Positions 35,053-43,769 are shown, counted from the first letter of the stretch. The stretch is 64,000 bases of DNA from Sulfuritalea sp. (GCA_016708585.1 JADJFK010000010.1:1-64000), one strand, 5' to 3'. Notes: generated by a model from the sequence alone, not told the origin. A program made the numbers and translations.

Positions 35053-36321
35053 ATGTCCGACTGGCTGACCCGGGGCCTCGACCACATCTGGCTGCCCTAT
35101 ACCCAAATGCAGACGGCGCCGGCGCCGCTGCCGGTGGTCGCCGCGCAGGGTGCGCGCATCCGCCTGGCCGACGGGCGCGAACTGATCGACGGCATTTCCT
35201 CGTGGTGGACCGCCTGCCACGGCTACCGGCACCCGCACATCCACCAGGCGGTCGAGGCGCAACTCGCCGCCCTGCCCCATGTCATGTTCGCCGGCCTGGT
35301 GCATGAACCGGCGCTGCGCCTGGCGGCGCGGCTGGCCGCGCTGCTGCCGGGCGACCTGGAGCGCGTGTTCTTCACCGAGTCCGGTTCCGTAGCGGTCGAA
35401 GTCGCGCTGAAGATGGCGATCCAGTACTGGCGCAACAAGGGCCAGCCGGAAAAGCAGCGCATCGTGTATTTCCGCCACGGCTACCACGGCGACACCTTCG
35501 CCACCATGGCGCTGTGCGATCCCGGGGAAGGCATGCACGCCCTGTTCGCCGGGTCCATGCCGGACCAGATCATGGCCGAACTGCCGGAGGATGAAACCAT
35601 GCGGCGCGCCTTCGACCTGCTGCTCGACACCCACCGCGAGCGCCTCGCCGCCGTCATCGTCGAGCCGCTGGTACAGGGCGCCGGCGGCATGAAGATGCAC
35701 GACGCCGCGACCCTGGCCTTCATCGCCGAAGCCTGCCGCCGCCACGGCGTGCTGCTGATCGCCGACGAGATCATGACCGGCTTCGGCCGCACGGGGCGCA
35801 TGTTCGCCTGTGAAGAGGCCAATGTCGTACCCGACATCATCTGCTTGTCGAAGGCGCTGACCGGCGGCACGCTGCCGCTGGCCGCCACGGTGACGCGGCG
35901 CCATGTATTCGCGGCCTTTCTGTCCGAAGACCCGGCCGCCGCGCTGATGCACGGCCCGACCTACATGGCCAACGCCCTGGCCTGCGCCGCGGCGAATGCC
36001 TCGCTCGACCTGTTCGAGCACGAATCGCGACTGGCACAGGTGGCGGCGATCGAGGCGCAGTTGCGCGCCGAACTCGAACCCTGCCGCGAGATAGCCGGCG
36101 TCGCCGACGTGCGCATCAAGGGCGCGATCGGCGCCGTGGAACTCAGCGGTACGATCGACCTCCACGCCCTGCGCCGGCGCTGTGTCGAACTCGGCGTCTG
36201 GCTGCGGCCCTTCGGCAGGGTGCTGTACCTGATGCCGCCCTTCATCGTCACGCCCGCCGAACTGGCGACGCTGACCGCCGCCGTGCACAGCGTGCTTGCC
36301 GAACGCGCGGAAGCCCTCTGA
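35053..36321 (+). CDS. bioA: Adenosylmethionine-8-amino-7-oxononanoate aminotransferase
   Basis: 422 residues from ATG 35053 (MSDWLTRGLDHIWLPYTQMQ). Class III aminotransferase motifs: GISSWWTACHGYRHPHI, FTESGSVAVEVALKMA, LLIADEIMTGFGRTG and LSKALTGGTLPLAATV (PLP Lys). It transfers an amino group from SAM to KAPA, giving DAPA. TGATG overlap with bioF shows an operon. Confidence 0.96.
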   Translation: MSDWLTRGLDHIWLPYTQMQTAPAPLPVVAAQGARIRLADGRELIDGISSWWTACHGYRHPHIHQAVEAQLAALPHVMFAGLVHEPALRLAARLAALLPGDLERVFFTESGSVAVEVALKMAIQYWRNKGQPEKQRIVYFRHGYHGDTFATMALCDPGEGMHALFAGSMPDQIMAELPEDETMRRAFDLLLDTHRERLAAVIVEPLVQGAGGMKMHDAATLAFIAEACRRHGVLLIADEIMTGFGRTGRMFACEEANVVPDIICLSKALTGGTLPLAATVTRRHVFAAFLSEDPAAALMHGPTYMANALACAAANASLDLFEHESRLAQVAAIEAQLRAELEPCREIAGVADVRIKGAIGAVELSGTIDLHALRRRCVELGVWLRPFGRVLYLMPPFIVTPAELATLTAAVHSVLAERAEAL

Positions 36322-37511
36322 TGGCGTCGCCGCTGGACACCCTGCTGCAGCAACAGCTCGCCGCGCTCGATGCCGTCCATCGCCGGCGCCGGCTGCGGCC
36401 GGTCTCCTGGGCGGACGGCGTATTGCGCGACGCGGGCGGCCGCGCCCTGGTCGACGCTTCATCCAACGACTATCTGGGCCTCTCCCGGCATCCGCTGGTG
36501 ACGGCCCGCGCCGCGGAATGGGCGCAGCGCCACGGTGCCGGCGCGCCGGCTTCGCGCCTGATCACCGGCACGCGCGAGATCACCCTGGCGGTGGAGGAAA
36601 AGCTGGCGGCCTTCAAAGGCTGCGAGGCCGCACTGCTTTTCTCCAGCGGTTTCCAGGCCAATGCCACGGTGATCCCGGCGCTGGCTGGCGTCATGGGCAG
36701 CGCCGACGGAAAAGTCGGCGCCGGCGACACGGCAAATGCGACGGCGATTTTCAGCGATGCGCTGAACCACGCCAGCATCGTGCATGGCTGCCGGGTCGCC
36801 CGCTCGAAGACGCAGGTCTTCCGCCACAACGATCTCCAGCATCTCGATGACCTGCTGCGGCAGCACGCCGGCCGCAAGCTGATCCTCACCGAATCCGTGT
36901 TCAGCATGGACGGCGACCGCGCCGACCTCCCGGCGCTGGTGCGCCTGGCCGAACGCCACGGCGCTGCGCTGTATGTCGACGAAGCCCATGCCAGCGGGGT
37001 GTTGGGGCCGCAGGGACGCGGCCTTGCCGCTGAATGCGGCGGGGCGGACATCGTGATGGGCACGCTGGGCAAGGCCTTCGGCGCCTTCGGCGCCTACGTC
37101 GCCGGCTCACGGGCGCTGATCGACTGGCTGGTGAATGGCTGTCCCGGCTTCATCTACACCACGGCATTGCCGCCGGCGGTGCTGGGCGCCGTCGATGCCG
37201 CGCTCGACCTGGTGCCTGGCATGGATGCCGAACGGGCGCGGCTGGCGCAGAACGCGCAGCGCCTGCGCGCTGCGCTGGCGCTGCGCAAGCACGACACGCT
37301 GGGTTCGACGACGCAGATCGTTCCCGCCGTGATCGGCAGCGAGGCCGACGCGCTGGCTGCGGCGAGGCGCCTGGAAGACGCCGGCATCCTCGCCGTGGCC
37401 ATCCGCCCGCCGACGGTGCCCGACGGCACCAGCCGGCTGCGCTTCGCGCTCGGCAGCCACCTCGACGACGCGGCGATGGACCGGCTGCTGGCGGCGGTGG
37501 GCGAACTCTAG
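36321..37511 (+). CDS. bioF: 8-Amino-7-oxononanoate synthase with in-frame insertion
   Basis: 396 residues. VDASSNDYLGLSRHP, ASRLITGTREITLAVEEKLAAFKG and MGTLGKAFGAFGAYVAGS (PLP Lys) mark BioF, which joins pimeloyl thioester and alanine to KAPA. Between GFQAN and NHAS there are 34 residues against 19 in E. coli BioF as I recall it, about 15 extra, reading GSADGKVGAGDTANATA. This insert is encoded by a copy of the dispersed repeat (36710-36735) and lies between a strand and the substrate-site region. The reading frame stays open, so the enzyme may tolerate it. Confidence 0.94.
   Translation: MASPLDTLLQQQLAALDAVHRRRRLRPVSWADGVLRDAGGRALVDASSNDYLGLSRHPLVTARAAEWAQRHGAGAPASRLITGTREITLAVEEKLAAFKGCEAALLFSSGFQANATVIPALAGVMGSADGKVGAGDTANATAIFSDALNHASIVHGCRVARSKTQVFRHNDLQHLDDLLRQHAGRKLILTESVFSMDGDRADLPALVRLAERHGAALYVDEAHASGVLGPQGRGLAAECGGADIVMGTLGKAFGAFGAYVAGSRALIDWLVNGCPGFIYTTALPPAVLGAVDAALDLVPGMDAERARLAQNAQRLRAALALRKHDTLGSTTQIVPAVIGSEADALAAARRLEDAGILAVAIRPPTVPDGTSRLRFALGSHLDDAAMDRLLAAVGEL
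36710..36735 (+). repeat. Dispersed 26-bp repeat, in-frame insertion in bioF
   Basis: AAAAGTCGGCGCCGGCGACA then CGGCAA, read KVGAGDTA. It accounts for the core of the roughly 15-residue insertion; flanking GGCAGCGCCGACGG and ATGCGACG may also belong to the inserted unit. Confidence 0.7.
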
Positions 37512-37800
37512 CCAGCGCTTAGAGCTTGCGAAGAAATCGTCCCCAAGGGGACTTCCTTCGGGGCGTAGCCGCTGGGCCGCAGCGGGGTGCGGCCGGAGCG
37601 CAGCTACCGGAATGTACGTCGTTGTACATGAGGGCGAGGCGGGGTTTCGCGAAGCATGCTTCGCGCCGCCGCAGCCGGCCGGCTGTGCAAAGCCGGCCGT
37701 GGAAGAGCACCGCCCAAGCCCCGATCCGGCACGCGCAGTAGATTTATGTCTGCGGCAGGGTGCCGCAGACGGTATCCCCTGGTGGGATATTCACAAGCTC
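37512..37800. repeat. Non-coding, hairpin-rich intergenic segment
   Basis: The 289 bp between convergent bioF and the aldehyde dehydrogenase gene show no supported gene. They hold five inverted repeats: TCCCC-AA-GGGGA (37540-37551), ATGTAC-N6-GTACAT (37612-37629), the perfect 18-bp palindrome CGCGAAGCATGCTTCGCG (37648-37665), a 10-bp-stem hairpin GTCTGCGGCA-GGG-TGCCGCAGAC (37748-37770), and TATCCC-N5-GGGATA (37773-37789). On the minus strand the 37748 hairpin is followed by ATAAATC and may end the catabolic transcript. The whole looks like a structured dispersed element or RNA; identity unknown. Confidence 0.5.
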
Positions 37801-39270
37801 TCAGAACGGATAGCGCGGCGCCGTATCCTTGATCGTCACCCACTGCCACTGGGTGAACTCCTCCCAGTTGGCCGGCCCGCCGTGGCGCCCGCCATTGCCG
37901 GAAGCGCCGCGCCCGCCGAAGGGCACGTGGGGCTCGTCGGCGACGGTCTGGTCGTTGATGTGCAGCAGCCCCGTCGGGATGCGGTTGGCCAGCGCCATGG
38001 CGCGCCCCACCGAGCTGCTGATGACGCCGAGCGAGAGGCCGTAGATGGTCTTGTTGGCGAGTTCGACCGCTTCATCCTCGCTGGAAAAGCTCACGATCGA
38101 GGCCACCGGGCCGAAGACTTCCTCCTCGAAGGCACGCATGCCGGGCTTGACGCCGGTGAGCACGGTCGGCTTGTAGAACAGCCTGTCGTAGGTGCCGCCG
38201 GCGGCGAGATGCGCCCCCTGTTTCACGCTGTCCTGCACGATGCCATGGACCCGGTCGCGCTGCCGCTCGCTGATCAGCGGCCCCAGCGCCACCTGCTGGC
38301 TGGCCGGGTCGCCGACGGGCAGGTGCGTGGCCTTGGCGACCATGAGTTCGGTCAGCTTCGCGGCGATTTTTTCGTGCGCGAGGATCAGGCCGGTGGTCAT
38401 GCAGATCTGGCCCTGGTGCAGGTAGGAACCCCAGGCCGCGCACGAGGCGGCCAGTTCGACATCGGCATCGTCGAGGATGATCAGGCGGTTCTTGCCGCCG
38501 AGTTCCAGCGTGACCTTTTTCAGGTGCCTGCCGGCGAGTTCGCCGACGCCCCTGCCGGCGCTGGTGGACCCCGTGAACGAGATCATGGCAATGCCGGGAT
38601 CGGCGCACATCGCCTGGCCGACGTCGGCGCCGCCCGGCAGCACCTGCAGGCAATCCATGGGCAGGCCGGCTTCCTCGAAGATGCGGGCCATCAGGTAGCC
38701 GCCCGCGATCGGCGTTTGCGGATCGGGCTTCAGCACCACGGTGTTGCCGGCGGCCAGCGCCGGCGCGACGGCGCGAATCGAGAGTATCAGCGGGAAATTG
38801 AACGGCGAAATAATCCCCACCACGCCATGCGGCACGCGCCGCGCCAGGCTGATGCGGCCGCCGTCGCTGGGCAGCAGCAAACCTCCGGGCTGGGTGACCA
38901 TGGCCGCCGCCTCATGCAGGATACCCACCGCCGCATGCAGTTCGACCCCGGCCTTGGGCGGAATCGAGCCGGTCTCGCGCACCATCCACTGCGTCATGCC
39001 CGCGGTTTCGCGCTCGACGATCGCGGCGGCCTTGCGGAAAATCGCGGCGCGCTGCTCGTAGGGCATGCCGGCCCATCCCGGCTGCGCCGCCCGGGCGCGC
39101 TGCGCCGCTTGCGCGACGTCGGCCGGCGTCGCCATGCCGACGTTGGTCAGCACCGCGCCGGTGGCCGGCTCCAGCACGTCTTGCGCCTTGCCGGCGGCGG
39201 TCCAGCCGCCGAGGAACAGCTTGCCCTTCCATGTCTCCGTGTTCAGAAATGCCGTGTCATTGCCTGCCAT
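37801..39270 (-). CDS. Aromatic aldehyde dehydrogenase (benzaldehyde/4-hydroxybenzaldehyde type)
   Basis: 489 residues. NAD(P)-aldehyde dehydrogenase family: ISPFNFPLILS (Asn158), TLELGGKNRLIIL (general base Glu256) and GQICMTTGLI (catalytic Cys290). The sequence resembles benzaldehyde and vanillin dehydrogenases (VTIKDTAPRYPF terminus). It is the last gene of the unit after two 4-cresol dehydrogenase genes, so the likely reaction is 4-hydroxybenzaldehyde to 4-hydroxybenzoate in the cytoplasm. The 231-bp gap before it contains poly-G. Confidence 0.9.
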   Translation of the reverse strand: MAGNDTAFLNTETWKGKLFLGGWTAAGKAQDVLEPATGAVLTNVGMATPADVAQAAQRARAAQPGWAGMPYEQRAAIFRKAAAIVERETAGMTQWMVRETGSIPPKAGVELHAAVGILHEAAAMVTQPGGLLLPSDGGRISLARRVPHGVVGIISPFNFPLILSIRAVAPALAAGNTVVLKPDPQTPIAGGYLMARIFEEAGLPMDCLQVLPGGADVGQAMCADPGIAMISFTGSTSAGRGVGELAGRHLKKVTLELGGKNRLIILDDADVELAASCAAWGSYLHQGQICMTTGLILAHEKIAAKLTELMVAKATHLPVGDPASQQVALGPLISERQRDRVHGIVQDSVKQGAHLAAGGTYDRLFYKPTVLTGVKPGMRAFEEEVFGPVASIVSFSSEDEAVELANKTIYGLSLGVISSSVGRAMALANRIPTGLLHINDQTVADEPHVPFGGRGASGNGGRHGGPANWEEFTQWQWVTIKDTAPRYPF

Positions 39271-39363
39271 GTCTGTCTCTTTCCTTGTCGTGCCCGCTTA
39301 ACGAAACAGCAGGGTAAGTCGCTGGTGATATCGAGCGAAGCGAGCTGATTGATAGCCCGGCGA

Positions 39364-39428
<65 letters not shown>

Positions 39429-39501
39429 CCGATCTTGCAGCCCTTGGCCTTACGAAGGCGATTCGCTTCATCCATGCGGGAGGCCATCGGAGCCATGGGC
39501 G

Positions 39502-41049
39502 TTAAAGGCTGATGCCGCACCGGCCGGGTGCGAGGATGTTGTTCGGATCGAGCGCCTTCTTCAGCTTCTTCTCGACGCTGCGCTTGACCGGTCCGTAGGT
39601 CGCCGCGACCTTCTCGGCGAATGCCGTGTTGGCGCGGTACATGCCGTAGCCCTCCTTGGCGAAGGTGTGCAGCAGTTCGTCATAGCAGGCGTAGGCCTTC
39701 TTGCTCTGCTCCTCGTCGGAACGGTCGAACAGCAGGTCGATGACGTGGTGCATGTCGCGCCAGCCGACGATGAATTCGCCGACATAATCGAAGCCGTACT
39801 TGGCCAGGATGTCCTTGGCCATTTTCATCTGCTTCAGGGTTTCCGAACCCTTGGCCTGCGACACCGGCGCGAACCAGATCGAGCCGCCGCCGCCGCGCCA
39901 GTTGTAGAGGCCGAACTCGCCGAGGTTGGGCTTGCCCTTCATCAGGTCGAAGCGGTACTGCAGCGCCTGGCTGCCCTTCGATTGCTCGGCGGTGATGATC
40001 TTGCCGCCGGTTCCCGCCGCCACCGCCTCGATGATCTTCCAGTTGGCGTCGTTGGTTTCCTTGGTGCCGTAGAGGCCGGCATACACGTTCCAGGCGCCGA
40101 TGTTGTGGTCCTTCTGGATCTTGCTCACGGCGGCATCGGGAATCGCGCCGGGGCCGGTGTAGTAGTCGGCGCGCTTGACCGGCGTGCAGGGCGCTTCCCA
40201 CAGCGTATGGGCGATGACGACCGCATTGGGGATGACCATGGCGATGCGCAGCGGGCGCAGCGCGTCGACGATCTTGGTGATGTCGGTTTCGTTGGGGTAC
40301 TGGATGCAGAACGGCCGGAAGTCGGGCGGCGCCGGCATCAGCCACATGCCCATCTTGGTCACGATGCCGTAGTTGGACTGGGTGAACATGCCGTCCAGCG
40401 TCGGCCCGTAGCCCCACTTGAAGACCTGCCAGGTATTCGAGTTCGGCATCGAGCCCATGCCGGTGCGCAGCACGTCGCCATTGGCCATCACCACTTCCAT
40501 GCCGCAGGAGAACAGGAAGTGCTCGCCGTAGGGCGTGTAGCCGACGCCGCGATCGACCATGTTGCCGACCGGGCCGGCGATCGCCGACGGCGCCGGGCAG
40601 GAGAACCACAGCGGCAGCTTCTTCTCCTGCAGGTAGTCGTAGAGCTGCTGGTAGGTGACGCCGGGTTCCACCAGCGCGGTGCACAGGTCGGCATCGACCT
40701 CGATGATCTTGTTCATGCGCCGCAGGTCCATGACGATCTGGCCGCGCTGTACCGGCGCCGCCGAACCGTAGCCGAGGTTCTTGCCGGTCGAGATCGGATA
40801 GACCGGAATCCTGTACTTGTTGAGCACCTTCAGCACGCCCTGGATCTGCTCGACGCTGGCCGGCGTGATGGCGGCCGAGGGCGCGTGCTGGTCGTTGGGC
40901 ACCGGCATCATGATCTTGTTGTAGGGCGCCAGGCGCACCTCGTCGACCAGGACATGCTCGTCGCCCAGAATGGCTTTCAGCTCCTTGATCGCCTTGTCGA
41001 ATTCGCCTGCCGCGATGCCCTTGGGCAACGCCTTGCGCTTTGTACTCAT
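39502..41049 (-). CDS. pchF: 4-Cresol dehydrogenase (hydroxylating) flavoprotein subunit, canonical active site
   Basis: 515 residues, FAD_binding_4 then FAD-oxidase C-terminal domain. Against Pseudomonas PchF numbering (recalled) all key residues are present with a constant offset of one or two: Tyr94, Glu378, Tyr382 (8-alpha-O-tyrosyl FAD, in EFGLYNW), Glu425, His434 and Asp438 (GEFIVGWRDMHHVID), Tyr471-Arg472, Arg510. The enzyme oxidises p-cresol to 4-hydroxybenzyl alcohol and 4-hydroxybenzaldehyde, passing electrons to the cytochrome subunit. No own signal peptide; export by piggy-back is plausible. A second, different flavoprotein gene lies 58 bp upstream. Confidence 0.93.
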   Translation of the reverse strand: MSTKRKALPKGIAAGEFDKAIKELKAILGDEHVLVDEVRLAPYNKIMMPVPNDQHAPSAAITPASVEQIQGVLKVLNKYRIPVYPISTGKNLGYGSAAPVQRGQIVMDLRRMNKIIEVDADLCTALVEPGVTYQQLYDYLQEKKLPLWFSCPAPSAIAGPVGNMVDRGVGYTPYGEHFLFSCGMEVVMANGDVLRTGMGSMPNSNTWQVFKWGYGPTLDGMFTQSNYGIVTKMGMWLMPAPPDFRPFCIQYPNETDITKIVDALRPLRIAMVIPNAVVIAHTLWEAPCTPVKRADYYTGPGAIPDAAVSKIQKDHNIGAWNVYAGLYGTKETNDANWKIIEAVAAGTGGKIITAEQSKGSQALQYRFDLMKGKPNLGEFGLYNWRGGGGSIWFAPVSQAKGSETLKQMKMAKDILAKYGFDYVGEFIVGWRDMHHVIDLLFDRSDEEQSKKAYACYDELLHTFAKEGYGMYRANTAFAEKVAATYGPVKRSVEKKLKKALDPNNILAPGRCGISL

Positions 41050-41107
41050 TTTCCTGCCTCCGTCTTGTTTGATTTCTGATTTGCCGCATCACCGGTTCCG
41101 CGCCCGG

Positions 41108-42652
41108 TCACCTGTGTATCCCCGACTTGCCTGGAGCGAGAATCCCGTTCGGGTCCAATGCCTTCTTGATCTTGTGATTCACGCTGGCCTTCACCGGTCC
41201 GTAGAGCTTGGCCACCTTGTCCATGAAATCGATGTTGGTGCGATACACGCCGTAGCCCTCGCGGGCGAAATCGTCGAGCAGTTCGTCGTAGCAGCTGCGG
41301 GCCTTTTCCATTTCCGCGGGCAGGGTCCGGTCGTACAGGATGTCGATGATGTGGTGCATGTCGCGCCAGCCGATGACGAAGAGGCCGACATAGTCGATGC
41401 CGTACTTGTTCAGCACTTTCTTGGCCAGGCCCATCTGCTTCATCGTCTCGCTGCCGCGCGCCTGCGACACCGGCGCGAACCACATCGAGCCGCCGCCTCC
41501 ACGCCAGTTGTAAAGGCCGAATTCACGCATGGTCATTTCGCCGCGCATCACGTCGCGCCGGTAATTGAACAGCGGATCGTCGGGCCCGACGTCCTCCTGG
41601 GTCAGCACCGTGCCGCCCGAGGCCTTGAAGGCGGCGGTGACGATCTTCCAGTGCTCGGCGATGGTTTCCTCGGTGCCGTACAAGGCCGTATACACATTCC
41701 AGGAGCCGACGCCATGGGCCTTCGCCAGCTTTGCCACCGTCGCCTCCGGAATCGCCCCGGCACCCGTGTAAAGGTCGGCGCGGCGGTTGACCACGGCGAG
41801 TTCCCACAGCGCATTCGATACCGTGCCGGCATTCGGGATGACCTGGGCAATGCGCAGCGGGCGCACGGTTTCGATCGCCTTGACGATGTCGGCCTGGTCC
41901 GGATAGCGCACGACGAAGGGCTTGTAGGCCGGCGGCGCCGGCATCAGCCAGATGCCCAGCTTGGTGACGATGCCGAAATTCGATTGGGTGAAGATGCCGT
42001 CGAGGCTGGGCCCGTAACCCCATTTGAATACCTGCCAGGTATTCGAATTCGGCATCGAGCCCATGCCGGTGCGCAGGATGTCGCCGTTGGCCAGCACCAC
42101 TTCCATGCCGCAGGAAAACAGGAAGTGCTCGCCGTAGGGGGTATAGCCGACGCCGCGTTCCACCGTGTTGCCCAGCGGGCTGGCGACCGGTCCGGGGATC
42201 GGCGGATCGAGCCAGAGCGGAAGGTTTCTTTCCTTGATGTAGTCGTACAACTGCTGATAGGTGACGCCCGGTTCGACGACGGCAAAGCACAGATCCGGAT
42301 CGACTTCGATGATCCGGTTGAGGCGCTTGAGGTCGAGCACGATCTGGCCGCGCGTCGCCGGCGCGGCCGAGCCGTAGCCGAAATTCTTTCCCGTCGAGAT
42401 CGGCCACACCGGCGTCTTGTAGCGGTTGCAGACGCGCAGGATGCGCTGGATCTGCTCGACGCTCTCCGGCATGATCGCCGCCGACGGGGTGTGCTCCTCG
42501 ATCGGCGCCGGGATCATGATCTTCAGGTAGGGCGCAAGGCGTTCCCGGGTATGGAGCACGTTCCCCGCGCCGAGAATCTTCTTGAACTCGGCGATCGCCT
42601 TGTCGAAATCCGCCTCGGCAACTCCCTTGGGCAATGCAATGTACTTGCTCAT
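41108..42652 (-). CDS. 4-Cresol dehydrogenase flavoprotein paralogue with altered active site
   Basis: 514 residues, clearly homologous to the following gene along its whole length (ISTGKN-GYGSAAP, SCGMEVV, GSMPNSNTWQVFKWGYGP shared). The FAD-linking Tyr381 and Glu377, His433, Asp437, Tyr470-Arg471 are kept, but the residue matching Glu427 is Leu424 (YVGLFVIGW) and that matching Arg512 is Lys509 (APGKSGI). This fits an alpha-prime subunit of an alpha-alpha-prime heteromer, as reported for the p-cresol methylhydroxylase of Geobacter metallireducens, or an enzyme with another substrate. ATG 42652. Confidence 0.88.
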   Translation of the reverse strand: MSKYIALPKGVAEADFDKAIAEFKKILGAGNVLHTRERLAPYLKIMIPAPIEEHTPSAAIMPESVEQIQRILRVCNRYKTPVWPISTGKNFGYGSAAPATRGQIVLDLKRLNRIIEVDPDLCFAVVEPGVTYQQLYDYIKERNLPLWLDPPIPGPVASPLGNTVERGVGYTPYGEHFLFSCGMEVVLANGDILRTGMGSMPNSNTWQVFKWGYGPSLDGIFTQSNFGIVTKLGIWLMPAPPAYKPFVVRYPDQADIVKAIETVRPLRIAQVIPNAGTVSNALWELAVVNRRADLYTGAGAIPEATVAKLAKAHGVGSWNVYTALYGTEETIAEHWKIVTAAFKASGGTVLTQEDVGPDDPLFNYRRDVMRGEMTMREFGLYNWRGGGGSMWFAPVSQARGSETMKQMGLAKKVLNKYGIDYVGLFVIGWRDMHHIIDILYDRTLPAEMEKARSCYDELLDDFAREGYGVYRTNIDFMDKVAKLYGPVKASVNHKIKKALDPNGILAPGKSGIHR

Positions 42653-42697
42653 CGGCGCCTCCTCGGGATTGGCCGCAACGCGGGCTTCGTGGCCGTA

Positions 42698-43312
42698 TCA
42701 GAGCGTGATCAGGAAGGAAACCAGGCTGCCCGGGGTGCCCGGGGTGCCATCTGCCCCCCGCGCCGGATTCCCGCTCGCCACCCGCGCGTCGCGATCCGCC
42801 GCCGGCTCGGGTCGGCCCAGCGTTCCGGCATACAGGCGGCTGACCCGCTCGGCATGGTCGGACAGCGAATCCGACCAGACGATGCTGGCCTCCAGCCCGG
42901 CCGAGGTGCAGCAATGACGCACTTCCTGCGCGGCGAAGCGATGGTGGGTACTGACGACGCAGGCCGCGCCGCGCGCGGCGGCCAGTTGCTGGAAGATCAG
43001 CGCCGCGGCGTCGTCCATGACGCCGATCACGCGCTTGCCGGGAACACTGTCGAGCAGCGCGGCGACATGCGAATACTCGACCAATTCGCTGCCCGCAGCC
43101 TCCGCGTGCAGGTGTTCGATACCCGCGGCGACAAGCACCTGCCGCAGGCGGGCGACCAGGTGGTCGGCATGCGGCAAGTCGCTCTGGCCGACGATCATCG
43201 TCGGCAGCGCTGCCCCGGGGGTGAAGAGTTCGCTCGCCGCCTGCGCCGCCAGGGGACTGGACCCGAGCACGCCGCTGGCCATCAGCGTCTTGATGAAGTT
43301 GCGCCTGTCCAT
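42698..43312 (-). CDS. Tat-exported protein of the p-cresol operon, unknown function
   Basis: 204 residues from ATG 43312. MDRRNFIKTLMASGVLGSSPLAAQA is a twin-arginine signal with a likely cut after AQA. The mature part (TMIVGQSDLPHADHLVARLRQVLVAAG, KRVIGVMDDAAALIFQQLAAARGAACVVSTHHRF) looks like a Rossmann-like domain; the tail is Gly/Pro-rich and ends in hydrophobic SLVSFLITL. Family not recognised. Its place between the cytochrome and flavoprotein genes suggests a role in assembly, export or cofactor loading of the periplasmic enzyme. Confidence 0.75.
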   Translation of the reverse strand: MDRRNFIKTLMASGVLGSSPLAAQAASELFTPGAALPTMIVGQSDLPHADHLVARLRQVLVAAGIEHLHAEAAGSELVEYSHVAALLDSVPGKRVIGVMDDAAALIFQQLAAARGAACVVSTHHRFAAQEVRHCCTSAGLEASIVWSDSLSDHAERVSRLYAGTLGRPEPAADRDARVASGNPARGADGTPGTPGSLVSFLITL

Positions 43313-43319
43313 GGCCGGC

Positions 43320-43634
43320 CTACTTCTTCGCGGCTGCCGCCGGACTGGTGCTGACGAGCTTCGCCACCCCCGCCAGGGCCGCATCGTTGATTTCGGACTC
43401 GCGGAAGGCCGGCATGGCGCGATTGCCGTTGCGCACGATGGCGCTGATGTATTCCGGCATCAGGTTGCGCCCGGTGATCACCGGACCGACATTCGCCTCA
43501 TGGCAGTAGCCGCAGACCTTGTTGTAGACCTCCTGGCTGCTCTGCCACTTGCCGGTGCTGTCGGCGCTGGCCTGGCCGGCCGCGACAAGTGCCGCAACGG
43601 CCGCCAGCAAGCGGATAAGGTTTAGGCTGTTCAT
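43320..43634 (-). CDS. pchC: 4-Cresol dehydrogenase cytochrome c subunit
   Basis: 104 residues from ATG 43634. A Sec signal (MNSLNLIRLLAAVAALVAAG, cut after ASA at about residue 24) precedes one haem site CGYCH (Cys41, Cys44, His45) and the axial Met74 in NRAMPAF. It accepts electrons from the flavoprotein in the periplasm. It is the first gene after the sigma54-type promoter and lies 7 bp before the Tat gene. Confidence 0.9.
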   Translation of the reverse strand: MNSLNLIRLLAAVAALVAAGQASADSTGKWQSSQEVYNKVCGYCHEANVGPVITGRNLMPEYISAIVRNGNRAMPAFRESEINDAALAGVAKLVSTSPAAAAKK

Positions 43635-43688
43635 TGGCGTCCCCTCTCGTTGTAAGCCCACATATTCCTTGTGGAATGGCAACTACTT

Positions 43689-43704
43689 AGCAGGGGTCGT
43701 GCCA
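43689..43704 (-). promoter_or_regulatory. Sigma54 (-24/-12) promoter of the p-cresol operon
   Basis: Minus strand TGGCACGACCCCTGCT matches the TGGCAC-N5-TTGC consensus with the invariant GG and GC correctly spaced. It ends 55 bp before the pchC start and faces the operon. An NtrC-type activator gene is adjacent, so the pairing is coherent. Confidence 0.75.
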
Positions 43705-43769
43705 GAGACTATCTAGCTGTTATCACTACGGCTTTTCTTGTTGCTATGCAACATATTGATTTTATTGGC

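Noticed and set aside
37748..37770. Strong intrinsic terminator
   Set aside because: The 10-bp stem lacks a proper U-tract on either strand; kept only as a possible terminator on the minus strand.
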